A DNA stretch of 64,000 nucleotides from Prevotella sp. (GCA_017395215.1 JAFPVW010000076.1:1-64000); one strand, 5' to 3'; counted from the stretch's first letter, positions 35,156-46,188 are shown. Made by a program: numbers and translations. Notes: a model not told the origin generated them from the sequence alone.

Positions 35156-36601
35156 AAGCGAGATACGCACATTCCTGGTGTTTTCAAGATGCAGCATCGG
35201 CCGCTCGTCAGGCTGAATGGTTTCCAGTCTGACGTTCTTCAGACGGATGTTCCGTGCATGACTGATGGAGAAGCCCCAGGCCGGCTGTATGCCGTGAGCC
35301 GAGGGCTCGGGGTAGTTGGCCTCGCCGAGCTGTCCCGGCTTGCGTGCCTCGGGTCTGAAGAACGGATTGCTGCCGCGCTGCTCCTCGACATCTTTCAAGG
35401 TCAGACCGCCACGAAATTGGACATAGAGATTCCGGATGCGCACATTGCTGACGGGGTGGCCCTCTACGCCAGCTATCAGACAGGCATAACGGCTGTCGGC
35501 ATCGGTGACATGGACATTGCTGATGCGGACGTCGCTGACCTTTGAGGGATGGAACCCTTCGGGAGCGCGCATGCGGTTGCCCAGACGGATATAGATGGGC
35601 GAGTTGCAGATATCGGTCATCTTCAGGTCGCTTACGCGGATGTCTTTCATCTCAGCCCCGTCGACGGTCTCAAGGGCCAGTCCGCGACAATGGGTGAACG
35701 TGCAGCGTCTGATGGTGATATGGCGGAACCCGCCGCTCGACTCTGTGCCCAGCTTGATGCGCCCAGTCGGCCCGTCGCCATCGGGGGCTTTTTCTACGTT
35801 CTTGGTGCGCGTGCCGTCGAGCATCGTACCTACATCGTATCCGCTGACTTCACAGTCTTCTATCAGCACATGCTGCGTGGGCTTCGGGCGTCCCAGGGCG
35901 TATGAGCACTTCAGCACGATGGCATCGTCGTTGAGTGTGTTCACGCGGCAGTTCCTGACAACGACGCGCTCGCAGCAGTCGATGTCGAAGCCGTCGCGGT
36001 TGGTGTCGCAGTCAACATCTTCTATCGTAAGGTCGTCAACGCCGGTAAGCAACAGTGCAAAGTGACCGCAACGGAGGAAGCTCACCCCGCGGATAGCGAC
36101 GTGACGGCAGTCGCGCAGGGCCAGGGCTTTGTTCGCCACCGTCGGACCGGTGTAGCCGCGCCTCGGTCCGCCCCGCGAGAGCACGTCCGTACCGTCTATC
36201 AGCCCCTGGCCCTCGATGGTGACGTGGTGCAGGCTGTCGCCCCAGATCAGCGAGTTGTGCCAGTGGCTGTGACCGAAGTCCTGATAGCGCGAATCGTTAG
36301 GTTCTGCCTCGTCGTAGCCCTCAGTATCGGTCACTGGTGCAGCCTTGATGACGGCCCCCTTCTCCAACCGCAGGGTGATATTGCTCTTCAGACGGATGGA
36401 GTAGCAGAGGTAGGTACCTTCAGTCAGCACCACCGTACCTCCACCGTCGCGGCTGGCCTGCTCGATGGCGGCATTGATGGCTGGCGAGTCGATATGCCGC
36501 CCATCGCCAACGGCACCGAAATCCCTCGCCATGAAGAGATTCACAGCATGACTGAGCGCCAGATGGCCCATCAGTGCCAATATGATATAAATCCTTTTCA
36601 T
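35147..36601 (-). CDS. GH28 polygalacturonase-family hydrolase, secreted
   Basis: A 484-residue secreted right-handed beta-helix enzyme, expected to hydrolyse galacturonic acid linkages in pectin fragments. The signal peptide covers about 1-19. The N-terminal stretch FMARDFGAVGDGRHIDSPAI is typical of GH28. Catalytic acids lie in NRDGFDID (about 200-208) and LNDDAIVLK (about 222-230), and the GTESSGG motif (about 285-290) is characteristic of bacterial, often exo-acting, members. It is the last gene of the minus-strand pectin run, starting 26 bases after the regulator stop. The gap consists of TCCTCAAC repeats. Exo- versus endo-action cannot be told from sequence alone. Confidence 0.9.
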   Translation of the reverse strand: MKRIYIILALMGHLALSHAVNLFMARDFGAVGDGRHIDSPAINAAIEQASRDGGGTVVLTEGTYLCYSIRLKSNITLRLEKGAVIKAAPVTDTEGYDEAEPNDSRYQDFGHSHWHNSLIWGDSLHHVTIEGQGLIDGTDVLSRGGPRRGYTGPTVANKALALRDCRHVAIRGVSFLRCGHFALLLTGVDDLTIEDVDCDTNRDGFDIDCCERVVVRNCRVNTLNDDAIVLKCSYALGRPKPTQHVLIEDCEVSGYDVGTMLDGTRTKNVEKAPDGDGPTGRIKLGTESSGGFRHITIRRCTFTHCRGLALETVDGAEMKDIRVSDLKMTDICNSPIYIRLGNRMRAPEGFHPSKVSDVRISNVHVTDADSRYACLIAGVEGHPVSNVRIRNLYVQFRGGLTLKDVEEQRGSNPFFRPEARKPGQLGEANYPEPSAHGIQPAWGFSISHARNIRLKNVRLETIQPDERPMLHLENTRNVRISLSE

Positions 36602-36605
36602 CCTT

Positions 36606-36643
36606 CACTCCTCAACTCCTCAACTCCTCAACTCCTCAACTCC
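36606..36643. repeat. 8-bp tandem repeat containing the regulator stop codon
   Basis: Four copies of TCCTCAAC plus a partial unit. Read in the coding direction the units are GAGTTGAG, with an SD-like GGAG and overlapping TTG and TGA codons. The regulator stop (36628-36630) lies inside the tract and the GH28 start follows it. Confidence 0.85.
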
Positions 36644-39600
36644 TTCTTCACTTCCGACGGCAGGATGCCAAACTCCTTCTTGAACGTCTCACGGAAATGT
36701 GCCATCTGGTTGAAGCCCGTCATCATGGCGGCCTGGTTCACGTTGTAGTCGCCGCTCTTCAAGAGCTGGTAGCAGTGGTGGAGCCGCCGCTTGCGGATGT
36801 ATTCTGTAGCCGTCATGCCCGTGAGTGCTTTCACCTTGCGGTAGAAGGTGCTGTGGCTCATGGCCATCTTGTCTGTAACAAAGGCCATGTCGATGTTTTC
36901 CTGCATGATATGGTCCTCTATCAGTTGGTTCAGACGGTTGATAAACTCCCGGTCCAGGCGGGTCAGCTGATAGGTGTCGGGTGATGGGTGCTGAATATCA
37001 CCGTTGACAATCATCTCCGTCAGTCGGCGACGGGCGGTGAGCAGATTCCTGATGCGACTGGCCAGCAGCTTGGCGGTGAAGGGTTTGGTCAGATAGGAGT
37101 CGGCTCCGCTGTCGTAGCCCTCCTGCTTGTCGTCGTCGGTTGTCTTGGCGGTCAGCAGGATGATGGGGATGTGACTGGTGCGGATATCGCCCTTGAGCCG
37201 GCGTGTAAGCTCTATGCCGTTCATTTGGGGCATCATGATATCGCTCACAATGATGTCGGGCATGTGGTCTTGAGCCAGGCTGACGCCCTCTGCTCCGTTT
37301 TCAGCCTGAAGAATGTCGAAGTCGTCTGAGAAGGTGTCGGTGATATACTGGCGGATGTCGGCGTTATCCTCTACAACAAGCAGCTGGGGACGCGTCTCAT
37401 CATTCTTCACTTCTCCGCTTTTCACTTCTCCACTTTTCACTTCTCCGCTCCTCACGCTGTCCTCTTTGTGCAGGGCGTTCGGATAAGTGTTGTTGACGTC
37501 TAACGTCAGCGTGAAGCGACTGCCCCTACCCTGCTGGCTCTCTACGCTGATGCTCCCTTCGTGGAGTTCGGCCAGCGACTTCACCAGGGCCAGTCCGATG
37601 CCTGTGCCCGAAGCCTGATGGCTGCCCTTTGCCTGATAGTATCGTTCGAACACATGGGGCAGCGCTTCGGGGGCTATGCCATAGCCAGTGTCGGCAACGG
37701 CAATCTTCAGCTGCCCGTTGTCCGTTGTCACGGTGGTGGTTACGCTACCCTCGTCAGTGTATTTGACGGCATTCGACAGCAGATTGTTCATGACTGTGGA
37801 GATGATTTCAGAGTCGAACCATACGGCAGGCAGGTTGTCGTCGATATGGCAGTCAATCTGCACCTTGGGATTGCGGTTCAGGGCTTTGTAGTTGAGGCAT
37901 ATCTCGCGAACCAGCTGACCGACGTCGCCACGAGCCACCGTAAGCCGCCGGTTCTGCGTCTCCGTCTTGCGAAACTCCAGTATGTCGTTGATCAGACTCC
38001 TCAGCCGTTCGGCACTCTTCTGGATCATGGTCATCTGCCGGCGGGTGTGCTGAGGCAGGCCGCTGTCCTCAAGCAGGTCGTCGATGGGACCGAGGATGAG
38101 TGTCAGCGGTGTGCGCAGTTCGTGGGTGATATTTGTAAAGAACCGCAGGCGCTCCTCGTTCATCTCCTGCTTCTGCTGACTCTCGCGCCGCTCCAGTTCG
38201 AGGGCATTGCGGAGCGTCAGCTTCCGCTTGTACGACCGCACCAGCAGCGTAACTGCTGCTAAGGCCAGCAGGACGTAGGCCACGTAGGCCCACCACGTGC
38301 GCCACCAGGGCGGTGTGATGAGAATGGCAAGGCGCGTCTCCTTTGCCTGCTCCCAGTCCTGACTTCTCAGTTTGGCTCTCAGGATGAACGTGTACAGGCC
38401 CGGTCGCAAGCCCCGAAACACCACATCGTGGTCGTTGCCTATGTCGTACCATTTGCCGTCCATGCCCTCCATCTTGTAGGTGTAGTCTACGGCCGAAGTC
38501 TGAGCATAGTTGCGCATGGCGAAGGTCAGGCGGATGGTGTTCTGGCGGTAGGTTGTGCTGACGCGCCCCTCCGCGTCGGCCGTCAGGAACTGTATCTCGG
38601 TGTTAGAGCCCACGGGGTTGTAGGCTTCGCAGCTGATGATCTGTATCTCCGACAGCTGTTCGCCACTGCCCATCCGCTGCGGGTTGAAGTAGCAGACGCC
38701 CCCTGCCGAGCCGAAATAGATAGTACCTTCAGCGTCCATCGTAACGGCCCCATTGGCAAAGCCGCCTGACAGCCGCGTGTCGTAATGGTTGTAGTTGTGG
38801 AACCGCTCTGTGCTCTTCACGAAACATGAGATGCCCGAGAAGGTGCTCATCCAGATGTTCCCGTCAGTGTCTTGTTGCAGAGCCAATATGTGGCCATCGT
38901 TCAGTCCCTGACTCTCGCCATAGAGGCTGACGCCCGTCAGGCTTCTGGAATCATCGACATACACCAGGCCTTTGTCAGTGGCCAGCCAGACGCCACCCGA
39001 GGGTGTCCGGATAGCATGGTTGATCTTGCTCGACGGCAATCCTTCGCTGATGCTCAGATGGCGGTAAGTACTGTTGTTCAGGTCGAAAGCGTAGATGCCG
39101 TCGCCCAGTGTGGCAATAAACAGCTGGCGCGGAGCCGTCTCGATGATGCTGGTGGCCGGTGCATGAATGGTCTTGCTGACGAAGTCGTGCAGCGTGGCCT
39201 TCCCGTTCTCATACAGGTAGACGCCAAACTCCCCGCCTATCCAAATATGCCCGTCGGCGTCCTCGGTAAAGGAGTGGATGTCGGAACCCTCGGGACTGAG
39301 CGGTACGAGCGAGAACTGCTGGCTCTGCCTGTCGAAGCGGTAAGCGCCCTGGTCGTCGACTCCTAGCCACACGCCCCCCTGACGGTCGGCCATCAGACAT
39401 CTTGGGAAGGCATACCTGCGCCGGATGGTGTTCAGACTGCTCCACCGGCCCTTGATGCCGCCATCGTGCCACCACACCAGCTCGTCCTCGCCGGCCATCC
39501 AGAATCCCTGCTCCGGGTCGGCGGCGATGGAGCAGACCGAAGGCCGCCTGTCGCGCAGGTCTTTATAGTCTAAGAGATTGAAGTCCTGCTTGCTGAAACT

Positions 39601-40554
39601 GATGAAGTCGACGCCCGTGCTGTGGTTGCCTACCCAGATGTTGCCATACTCATCCTCGACGATGCTACGCGTATTGAGCGAAGACAGGCGGACCGGCGTG
39701 TCGGTGTAGCTACCGTGTTCAACGATTCTGATGCCTCCAATGTCGGTGGCCACCCAAAGCCGTCCGTCAGCCATCTGGCAAATGTCGTAGACATTGTCAT
39801 CATAGCGGTCGGCGGCATCGTGAATCTTCGTAAATGTACCCGTTGCTGGGTGAAAGAGAGCCAGCCCCGTATCAGTTCCCACCCAGACGTTTCCGTCGCG
39901 GGTCTGATAGATGATGCGCACGTTGTTGCCAGGCAGACTTGACCGGTTGCCCGTCTGCGACTGATAATTCTGGCTCTCGCCATTGGCAATGTTCACGATT
40001 GTCATGCCATGCTGACTGTGGCCTATGTAGAGGTGTCCGTGTCCGTCGTCCATGACGCAGCGGTTGTCATGAGGCTGCCGCAGCTGAAGGTCTTTTGCCA
40101 AGAGTGTGTTGCAGTCGAAATGCTGTATCTGGCCGTTACCATAGACGAGCCACACGCCGCCGTCGGAGGCGTCTGCGATATCATTGATGCTCGACATGAC
40201 CAGCCCGTCAGCGGTGTTCAGCTCGCGCATGTTGCCTGTCGTCACGTTGCAGATGGTCAGTCCGCGCTCCGTGCCGATGAGCATGCAGCCCGACGGCTTG
40301 TGCCAGTAGAGGGCTGTGATAAGTCCGGCGAGCTGTTCTGACGTGAGCGGCTGGCAGGTTTTCCCAGCGATTCTGTTCACGCCTGCCTCTGTGGCCACCC
40401 ACACGTGGCCCTTTCCGTCGACGGCAATGCTGACGACAAAGTCGTTCGACAGTCCGTCGGCCGAGCTGATGTGGCTGGTCAGGCTTATCTCCTGTGCCGT
40501 CAGCGTCAGGGTGCCTATCAGACAGCAGGCTAAGAGGAACAGTCTCTTAATCAT
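36628..40554 (-). CDS. Hybrid two-component system sensor/regulator (HTCS)
   Basis: A 1308-residue inner-membrane one-protein signalling system of the kind that senses oligosaccharides in Bacteroidetes. After the signal peptide, residues about 25-680 are Reg_prop propeller repeats ([28 protein letters not shown]), then a Y_Y_Y domain (about 685-755) and one membrane helix (about 762-785). The histidine kinase follows (THELRTPL near 810, [10 protein letters not shown] near 910), then a receiver domain (VVEDNAD near 1063, phosphorylated aspartate in VSDIMMP near 1105) and an AraC-type DNA-binding domain (about 1200-1308). The linker between kinase and receiver is three SGEVK repeats (37406-37450). 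The start overlaps the upstream gene by 8 bases. It is the likely regulator of the pectin genes, probably through the element at 46279 and 54837. Confidence 0.95.
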   Translation of the reverse strand: MIKRLFLLACCLIGTLTLTAQEISLTSHISSADGLSNDFVVSIAVDGKGHVWVATEAGVNRIAGKTCQPLTSEQLAGLITALYWHKPSGCMLIGTERGLTICNVTTGNMRELNTADGLVMSSINDIADASDGGVWLVYGNGQIQHFDCNTLLAKDLQLRQPHDNRCVMDDGHGHLYIGHSQHGMTIVNIANGESQNYQSQTGNRSSLPGNNVRIIYQTRDGNVWVGTDTGLALFHPATGTFTKIHDAADRYDDNVYDICQMADGRLWVATDIGGIRIVEHGSYTDTPVRLSSLNTRSIVEDEYGNIWVGNHSTGVDFISFSKQDFNLLDYKDLRDRRPSVCSIAADPEQGFWMAGEDELVWWHDGGIKGRWSSLNTIRRRYAFPRCLMADRQGGVWLGVDDQGAYRFDRQSQQFSLVPLSPEGSDIHSFTEDADGHIWIGGEFGVYLYENGKATLHDFVSKTIHAPATSIIETAPRQLFIATLGDGIYAFDLNNSTYRHLSISEGLPSSKINHAIRTPSGGVWLATDKGLVYVDDSRSLTGVSLYGESQGLNDGHILALQQDTDGNIWMSTFSGISCFVKSTERFHNYNHYDTRLSGGFANGAVTMDAEGTIYFGSAGGVCYFNPQRMGSGEQLSEIQIISCEAYNPVGSNTEIQFLTADAEGRVSTTYRQNTIRLTFAMRNYAQTSAVDYTYKMEGMDGKWYDIGNDHDVVFRGLRPGLYTFILRAKLRSQDWEQAKETRLAILITPPWWRTWWAYVAYVLLALAAVTLLVRSYKRKLTLRNALELERRESQQKQEMNEERLRFFTNITHELRTPLTLILGPIDDLLEDSGLPQHTRRQMTMIQKSAERLRSLINDILEFRKTETQNRRLTVARGDVGQLVREICLNYKALNRNPKVQIDCHIDDNLPAVWFDSEIISTVMNNLLSNAVKYTDEGSVTTTVTTDNGQLKIAVADTGYGIAPEALPHVFERYYQAKGSHQASGTGIGLALVKSLAELHEGSISVESQQGRGSRFTLTLDVNNTYPNALHKEDSVRSGEVKSGEVKSGEVKNDETRPQLLVVEDNADIRQYITDTFSDDFDILQAENGAEGVSLAQDHMPDIIVSDIMMPQMNGIELTRRLKGDIRTSHIPIILLTAKTTDDDKQEGYDSGADSYLTKPFTAKLLASRIRNLLTARRRLTEMIVNGDIQHPSPDTYQLTRLDREFINRLNQLIEDHIMQENIDMAFVTDKMAMSHSTFYRKVKALTGMTATEYIRKRRLHHCYQLLKSGDYNVNQAAMMTGFNQMAHFRETFKKEFGILPSEVKKELRS
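37406..37450. repeat. 15-bp tandem repeat coding SGEVK three times
   Basis: Three units of TTCACTTCTCCGCTT (second and third with one change each) lie in frame in the regulator gene between the kinase and receiver domains. The word is the same as in intergenic tracts at 22614 and in the GH105 gene at 45616. Confidence 0.88.
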
Positions 40555-41671
40555 AAGGGGTGTTTGAAGGGTTCTTCATATCGCGCACGCAGACCTCCCA
40601 CACCTTGCAGCAGCGTGCCGAGCCCTGGGGGCCATTGACGGTAAGGGTGACCACGTAGTGGGCGAAGTCGCGGCTGTAGGTGTGAATGGGGTTCTGCTCC
40701 GTTGAGGTGGTGCCGTCGCCGAAATCCCAGTGCCAGGAGGTAATGGGGCCGTAGCTCTGGTCGCGGAAACTGACGGTACGCGTGCCGGGCACGACGTTGA
40801 AAGTCCAGTCGCACTCGACGGCTTTACGGAACTGTGGCTCCAAAGGCATCAGGGTGAACAGGCGCTGCATGGAGGCGTTGCCATACATCTTGTGATGCTT
40901 CGACAGATTCCAGAAGCCGTTGTTCTGTTCCTGTCCATCGTAGTCGATGACCGCCCAGGCGAGGCCAATCTTCTTGTTTTCATAGAGGGGACTTTCCACT
41001 GACTTAGCGGGACCTTCGGGACTGGCATAGTCGAAGGGAGTGATATAGAACTCCATGCGCAACCGCCCCTTCTCGCCGTGGGCGAAGTTGTAGTCGTAGG
41101 CATAGTTGGCGTAGGGCAGGTATTTCAGCCACTGCTGCGGTCCCCACACCATGGTCCACGACTTGCCCTCCGTTGGTGGCGTCATGATGTGGTAGTTCTG
41201 GGCATGCTGATTCTGAAACTCGAAGAAGGCGTCGATACGGCTCTTGACCTTCGGGTTCAGCCGGAACTCGTCGGTGTGAGGTCCGCCGGACAGGTCGCCG
41301 TCGACCACGATCTCGTAAGTGTCGTTATGCAGACTGAGCTGGTTGAAATCCCAGAAGTCGTCGTAAGCCTCGTAGAGGAAGTAGAGCCGGTTGAGTCCGC
41401 TGACCCAGCCCACCTTCACCTTGACGTCGAGCGTCGAGCGGTCGACGGCTTTGTGCTTGCCGGTGTCGTCCCACATCTCGTCGATGGTAACGCTATACGC
41501 GTCGGGCACGATGTCCCAGTCGGTAAAGTCGCCGTCGATACGTGGGATCTGGGTACGTGGAAACTGGAACACCTTGAAGCCGGGTTCCGTTACCTGTATT
41601 TCGGGCTGGGCGACCGCATTAGCAGCCGACAGCAGCACCGATAGCAGAACGATGGACTTACGCATGAGCAT
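40547..41671 (-). CDS. Secreted CBM9/DOMON-like and PKD domain protein
   Basis: A 374-residue secreted protein without visible catalytic motif. After a signal peptide (ending ANAVAQ) residues about 40-270 resemble the CBM9-like sugar-binding fold of Bacteroidetes proteins ([33 protein letters not shown]). Residues about 285-365 are a PKD domain ([15 protein letters not shown] motif, here [23 protein letters not shown], quoted in part: [10 protein letters not shown]). The ATG at 41671 overlaps the stop of the GH35-like gene (TGATG), and the gene end overlaps the regulator start by 8 bases, so three genes are translationally linked. It probably binds a pectic glycan or attaches another protein to it; this is inferred from fold and position. 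Confidence 0.75.
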   Translation of the reverse strand: MLMRKSIVLLSVLLSAANAVAQPEIQVTEPGFKVFQFPRTQIPRIDGDFTDWDIVPDAYSVTIDEMWDDTGKHKAVDRSTLDVKVKVGWVSGLNRLYFLYEAYDDFWDFNQLSLHNDTYEIVVDGDLSGGPHTDEFRLNPKVKSRIDAFFEFQNQHAQNYHIMTPPTEGKSWTMVWGPQQWLKYLPYANYAYDYNFAHGEKGRLRMEFYITPFDYASPEGPAKSVESPLYENKKIGLAWAVIDYDGQEQNNGFWNLSKHHKMYGNASMQRLFTLMPLEPQFRKAVECDWTFNVVPGTRTVSFRDQSYGPITSWHWDFGDGTTSTEQNPIHTYSRDFAHYVVTLTVNGPQGSARCCKVWEVCVRDMKNPSNTPYD

Positions 41672-43383
41672 CAATACCTAAACAGTTCGACTCTCTGGAA
41701 TGACGGCTCCGGGCGGCCGAAGTTCAGCCCCTGCCCCGAGAAGCCCTCGTCGACGGCATAGAGCAGGTCGTAACGCAGCTGAATCTCGTCACCGTTCAGC
41801 CAGCGTCCCTCCACCCACTGGCCCTGCTCGTCATAGTCGCCCTCGGTGACCTTAGCCAGTCCGACAATGCCCTTGCCGTCGGCAGGAAGGAAGGTGATGC
41901 GCACGTTGGAGCCCAAGAAGAGGTAACTCTCGTCTTCCTGACGGATGGCGATGACATAGCCGATGGCGTCGGGGGCGTAGGTGCCGCCGGTGAGCTGTGG
42001 TGCTCCTCCGTTGCGCATACCGCTCGAAATGAGTTCACAGACGATGCGCACATCGGCCAGCAGGATGGTGTCCTTCACGCGCGTAGGTTCCGACCCCTTC
42101 AGCCAGGCAGCCCCGATGCGCCCGTCAGCCTGTGCCGACAGTATCAGCGGAGCTATGCGGCCTGCCTTCAGATAGAAGCTGCGGAAGGTGGCATTCACGT
42201 CGTCGTCGCAGTTGCGCTCGAAGCCAAAGGGCGAATAGCCGATGGCCCCCTCGGCACCGATGGCGTAGGCGGCATTGGCAGCACCGTTCTGTCCGGAGCG
42301 CGATTCGGGAATGAACACCGGATTGCCGCTGCGGGCGTAAAGTGCCAGCTGCCGGGGGAAGTCGTTCAGATAGATGTCGGGCGAGAGGATGTCGATATGC
42401 GGGGCAGCAGCGCGCCAGATATCGTGGTTCTGTGCCTGCGGACCGCCCGAGGGGTAGTTGCCTGGGCGCGTATCCTCAGGCTGTACTATCCACGCATTGA
42501 CGAATGTGGGCAGTTCATACTCCTGCTTGCCGGCCTCGGTGATGCGGTCCATATAGGAGGCATAGTGCCAGGCCATGAATATCTCGGCAGCACGGTCGGC
42601 GGGACTGAACACCTCCTGCCATGTGCCCTCAGTCTTGCAGCCGCCGGCTTCCCAGGCTTTGCGCGTCTCGGGCAGCAGACTGTCGCGATGGGCCGAAAGC
42701 CAGTCGGTCAGCGCCTTGGGTACCTGGTCCTTATAGGCCGCCTCGGCGAGTGGACAGTAGTCGCGGGGATGACCGTGGAGTCCTACTTCGTTCTCCATTT
42801 GTATCATGACGACGGTCTGCTGCTGGGCGTCCACCTTTTTTAGGTGAGCCATCATGGCAGCGAAGGCCTTTGCATCAGCCTTGCAGGTCTCGTCGCCCAA
42901 GGTTGTCAGTATGGGCAGCTGTTTCCCGTCGGGCGTCTGTGCCAAGGGGAACCGACGCGTGTCGCGCTTTACCCAGGTCGGGGTATAGCTGGTGATGCCG
43001 TTCTTCCACGAGCCGAACCAGAGCAGAGCAAGCTTCATGTTGTTGCGGCGGGCATCTTCGAGCAGATTGTCGACGACGGTGAAGTCGAACTGGCCTTCGG
43101 CGGGTTCCGTCTGTTCCCACGACACCACCGCCAGAACGGTATTCACGCCCGCGTCCTTCAGTTTCTGCCAGTAAGGGGCCAGATAGGCCCGGCTCGACGA
43201 AGTAGAGTTACCCAACTCACAACCCAAGACCAGCCAAGGCTGTCCCTGCACGATGAGCTGCGTCACGCCGCCACGCTTCTCCAGATGGGGCGGTTCCTGA
43301 CTGGCAGTGGTTTCTTTTCTTTCTCCAGTACAGCCTGCCATGAGTACAGCAGAGAGGAGGATTGCTATTACCTTATTCATCAT
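41671..43383 (-). CDS. GH35-like beta-galactosidase lipoprotein (DUF5597 type)
   Basis: A 570-residue lipoprotein (signal [10 protein letters not shown]). Residues about 35-380 form a TIM barrel of the GH35/GH42 type, with the likely acid/base glutamate in QMENEVG (about 197) and the nucleophile in FIPES (about 359). The C-terminal ~170 residues resemble the DUF5597 beta domain found with such enzymes in Bacteroidetes. The expected reaction is removal of terminal beta-galactose from pectic side chains; other beta-glycosides are possible. The first ATG at 43383 is preferred over a GTG at 43389. It starts 11 bases after PL22 and overlaps the next gene by one base. Confidence 0.82.
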   Translation of the reverse strand: MMNKVIAILLSAVLMAGCTGERKETTASQEPPHLEKRGGVTQLIVQGQPWLVLGCELGNSTSSSRAYLAPYWQKLKDAGVNTVLAVVSWEQTEPAEGQFDFTVVDNLLEDARRNNMKLALLWFGSWKNGITSYTPTWVKRDTRRFPLAQTPDGKQLPILTTLGDETCKADAKAFAAMMAHLKKVDAQQQTVVMIQMENEVGLHGHPRDYCPLAEAAYKDQVPKALTDWLSAHRDSLLPETRKAWEAGGCKTEGTWQEVFSPADRAAEIFMAWHYASYMDRITEAGKQEYELPTFVNAWIVQPEDTRPGNYPSGGPQAQNHDIWRAAAPHIDILSPDIYLNDFPRQLALYARSGNPVFIPESRSGQNGAANAAYAIGAEGAIGYSPFGFERNCDDDVNATFRSFYLKAGRIAPLILSAQADGRIGAAWLKGSEPTRVKDTILLADVRIVCELISSGMRNGGAPQLTGGTYAPDAIGYVIAIRQEDESYLFLGSNVRITFLPADGKGIVGLAKVTEGDYDEQGQWVEGRWLNGDEIQLRYDLLYAVDEGFSGQGLNFGRPEPSFQRVELFRY

Positions 43384-43394
43384 TATCACAAGTT

Positions 43395-44726
43395 TTAGTG
43401 CTTATATCGGTCAATCAGGTACTGGGGCAGTCGGACGATGCAGATGTTCATTGAGCGGCCGTCGTCGGAGAGCATGGCCGACTGGATTTCGATCTCGGTG
43501 CCGTCGGGCTTGAAGGTGGGGTGAACGTGGTCGCGGGCCGTGGTCTTATGTCCTGCCGAGAGGAGTATGCGCTCACCGGTGTGGCGGTCGATGAGCCAGA
43601 GCTCGCGTGCGAAGTCGTCGCCAGCCACCCAGTGACCGTCCTGTGAGCCTGCTACGTGCCAGAAGTTGTCGCCGGGCACTTGTCCCTCGAGGGTGAGTTC
43701 GCGGGTACGCATGTTGACGACGGCGATGCCGGTGGCATACTCCTTGGTGCCCGACGGTCCCCAGTCGTCGGAGGTGGCAAACGACTCGAGGCCCTCGATG
43801 GACTTCTGCTCACCCTTGTTGATGGGGCGGTGGCCGATGATGGCAATGACGAGCTCGTCGGCGCTGATGACGGCCTCATGGGTAACCCAGTCGTGCTCGG
43901 TCTCGCGGTAGACGGGGCGCAGGCCTGTGCCGTCGGCATTGCACATCCACGTGCGCTGGGGCGCCTTGCCGCCCGTCTCCCAGCAGAAGACGACCTCGCC
44001 GGGATGCCAGGGGTTGCCCTGAATATGGCCCACCTTGAAGTGGACGGCTACGACGGGTTCGGCCTTGCCGGTAGCGAGGTCCATCTTGCCGATGCCACCG
44101 GGCCCTGCGCCCATGTGCCGCGGGCCGAAGTTAGGGGCTATGGGCTCGGCTATGGGCATCTGGCGGGCATACTCGGGTGAGAGCCGGAAGTAGACGAACG
44201 TCTCGCTGCCGTCGAGCGCCATGTCGCCCTCGTTGCACATGCTGGCAGGAATGGTGCCGCAGAGTCGCTCGTAGGCCTGTTTTTTCTTGAGCCGGCCCGC
44301 CTCGCTGTCGGCAAAGAGCTTTTCGAGGTTGATTTCGACGACCTCCATGCCCGTGCGCTTATTATCCTTATCTCTCTTGGCGCGCATGATATAGAGGTTC
44401 ATCGACTTTCGGGCCACGCAGAGCATGCCGGTGAAGCCGCCCTCGGTAACCTGGACCATGTCGCCCGTCTCCTCGTTGACGGCCATGGCCTCGCCCGCCA
44501 CGCGGTTGGAGCGGAAGATGACCCAGCGGCCGTCGGAGGTCCACTGGTTGTGGGTCTGGTAGATCTTGGAGTCGCCCGTGCCGCTCTTGGAGGTGAGGAA
44601 CACGAGTTCGACGCCGGTCTTAGGGTCGTTAATGACTTTGCGCTCCGAAGGGAAGCGGCGCCCTATCTGGGCCAACAGGGGTGCAGCGGCGAGTACTGCG
44701 AGGCAAATAGCTATAGTTCGTTTCAT
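43395..44726 (-). CDS. PL22 oligogalacturonate lyase
   Basis: A 443-residue seven-bladed propeller enzyme that cleaves unsaturated or saturated galacturonate oligomers (mainly dimers) to monomers by beta-elimination. Family stretches include VFLTSKSGTGDSKIYQTHNQWTSDG (start of the propeller; quoted in part: YQTHNQWTSDG), HIQGNPWHPGEVVFCWET, and the histidine-containing segments HDWVTHE, DNFWHVAGSQDG and HVHPTFKPDG, which in this family supply the metal site and catalytic base. An N-terminal signal (MKRTIAICLAVLAAAPLLAQ) predicts a periplasmic location. It is second in the minus-strand run after GH105, separated by a duplicated 14-bp repeat. Confidence 0.9.
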   Translation of the reverse strand: MKRTIAICLAVLAAAPLLAQIGRRFPSERKVINDPKTGVELVFLTSKSGTGDSKIYQTHNQWTSDGRWVIFRSNRVAGEAMAVNEETGDMVQVTEGGFTGMLCVARKSMNLYIMRAKRDKDNKRTGMEVVEINLEKLFADSEAGRLKKKQAYERLCGTIPASMCNEGDMALDGSETFVYFRLSPEYARQMPIAEPIAPNFGPRHMGAGPGGIGKMDLATGKAEPVVAVHFKVGHIQGNPWHPGEVVFCWETGGKAPQRTWMCNADGTGLRPVYRETEHDWVTHEAVISADELVIAIIGHRPINKGEQKSIEGLESFATSDDWGPSGTKEYATGIAVVNMRTRELTLEGQVPGDNFWHVAGSQDGHWVAGDDFARELWLIDRHTGERILLSAGHKTTARDHVHPTFKPDGTEIEIQSAMLSDDGRSMNICIVRLPQYLIDRYKH

Positions 44727-44729
44727 ATG

Positions 44730-44757
44730 GGTGTTGGGGGTTAGGTGTTGGGGGTTA
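44730..44757. repeat. 14-bp duplicated repeat at GH105/PL22 junction
   Basis: GGTGTTGGGGGTTA is present twice in tandem. The second copy contains the stop codon of the GH105 gene (44755-44757), and PL22 starts 3 bases beyond the first copy. Confidence 0.85.
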
Positions 44758-46188
44758 GAATCTGATTTTTCCGTCGTAATTGAAGATGGGCTGGTTGGTA
44801 GGCACCTCTTCGTCGTAGAACTGCACGGCGGAGTCGTTCAGCTTGGGGTGCTGCTGTTTCAGGAGCTTGATCATCTCGGCACCGGCCCAGATGACGGGAC
44901 CGTAGCCGTGGGCAGCCATCACGTGGACGGGGCGATAGGCATAGAAGGCGGCGTCGAAGCCCATGCCCGTGCCTACGCAGACGTTCTCAACCTGACCGCG
45001 TTCGTTCACTTGGGAGTTGACGGCCTGCCAGCCCAGCAGGGCAACAGGTGCGAAAGCCTTGGCATCGATCCAGCCCTTGTTGACGGCATGGGCCAGACAG
45101 TAGGTATAGATGGCTGTGGCCGACGTCTCAAGATAGGTGTCGCTGCGGTCGAGCAGCTGGTGCCAGAATCCGTCGTGATGCTGGAGCGCGGCGAGCCCGG
45201 CAGCGTGCTTGCGGAGCAGGTCGAGGATGGCCGGTCGCTGCGGATGGCTGGCGGGCAGTACGTCGAGCACCTCTGACAGCGTGAGGATTGCCCAGCCGTT
45301 GGCACGCCCCCAGAAGAAGGCGGGGTGCGGGTCCATGGCCTCCACCCAGCCGTGACGGAACAGCTGCTTCTCGGGCACCCACATACGGCTGGCAAACTGC
45401 GTGACCTGGCGTGCTGCCTCGTCGTAGTATTTAGCTTCTCCCGTCAGCCGTCCCATATAGGCGACGGCGGGAATGCCCATGAACATATCATCGAGCCACA
45501 CCGTATTCTTCTGCGGGCGCAGGCGGGCGAAGGTGCCGTCGCTGAGCCGGTACTCCTTGTTGACGATGTAGTCGATGTAGTTGTCAATGAGCGGCCTCAG
45601 AGTGGCGGTAGCCGACTTTTCACTCTTCACTTCTCCACTCTTCACTTCTCTCAGCTCTGCCTTGATCATCGAGCAGCAGACGGCTCCGGCATCGTCGAGG
45701 GCGTGAGGGTCGATGACGCGGCGCACATTCCCGTCGATACGCTTGTTGGAGGCAAAGATTTTCCGGAAGGCGGGGGCAATGTCGGCCAGCAGCTTGTGGC
45801 GCTTGGCAACATAGTCGCGGTAGGCGGCGTCGCCCGTAGCCTCGTAGGCAGCGAGCACGCCCGAGTAGGTAACGCCCCACTCATAGCTCGTCAGCCGGAA
45901 TCCTCCCTGCTTCAGCTGTGTGTCGGCATTGATGTCGGCCAGCCTTGTCACCTCCCGTCCCGTCTGCTTGTCGACGAGCGTGGCGGGCGTTTCGGCGTCG
46001 ATATAGCGTAGCACGCGGTCGATGGTCTGCTTGACGCTGCTGGCGGTGGGAATGCCGTAGCCCACGCGGTAGGCCGGCTTCATCAAGTGTAGAGGCGTGT
46101 TGTTGTCGTTTACCTGCTGGGCGTTGGCTTTCGGCAGCCACGCGGCTATGGCCATCAGGCATGTTAGGATTAGTTTTTGTTTCGTCAT
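44755..46188 (-). CDS. GH105 unsaturated rhamnogalacturonyl hydrolase
   Basis: A 477-residue alpha6/alpha6-barrel enzyme that removes the unsaturated galacturonate left by PL4 and PL11 lyases. A signal peptide (about 1-23) predicts the periplasm. The catalytic aspartate region is VWLDDMFMGIPAVAYMG (about residue 228), followed by HGWVEAMDPHPAFFWGRANGWA and CVGTGMGFDAAFYAYRPVH, all typical of GH105. A repeat insertion adds about a dozen residues ([16 protein letters not shown]) near residue 180, in a loop between helices. It is the first gene of the minus-strand run and faces the promoter region 46189-46384. Confidence 0.92.
   Translation of the reverse strand: MTKQKLILTCLMAIAAWLPKANAQQVNDNNTPLHLMKPAYRVGYGIPTASSVKQTIDRVLRYIDAETPATLVDKQTGREVTRLADINADTQLKQGGFRLTSYEWGVTYSGVLAAYEATGDAAYRDYVAKRHKLLADIAPAFRKIFASNKRIDGNVRRVIDPHALDDAGAVCCSMIKAELREVKSGEVKSEKSATATLRPLIDNYIDYIVNKEYRLSDGTFARLRPQKNTVWLDDMFMGIPAVAYMGRLTGEAKYYDEAARQVTQFASRMWVPEKQLFRHGWVEAMDPHPAFFWGRANGWAILTLSEVLDVLPASHPQRPAILDLLRKHAAGLAALQHHDGFWHQLLDRSDTYLETSATAIYTYCLAHAVNKGWIDAKAFAPVALLGWQAVNSQVNERGQVENVCVGTGMGFDAAFYAYRPVHVMAAHGYGPVIWAGAEMIKLLKQQHPKLNDSAVQFYDEEVPTNQPIFNYDGKIRF
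45616..45654. repeat. TTCACTTCTCC repeat inserted in GH105 gene
   Basis: About two and a half 15-bp units lie in frame and encode [11 protein letters not shown]. The word matches the intra-gene repeat of the regulator at 37406-37450. Confidence 0.8.
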
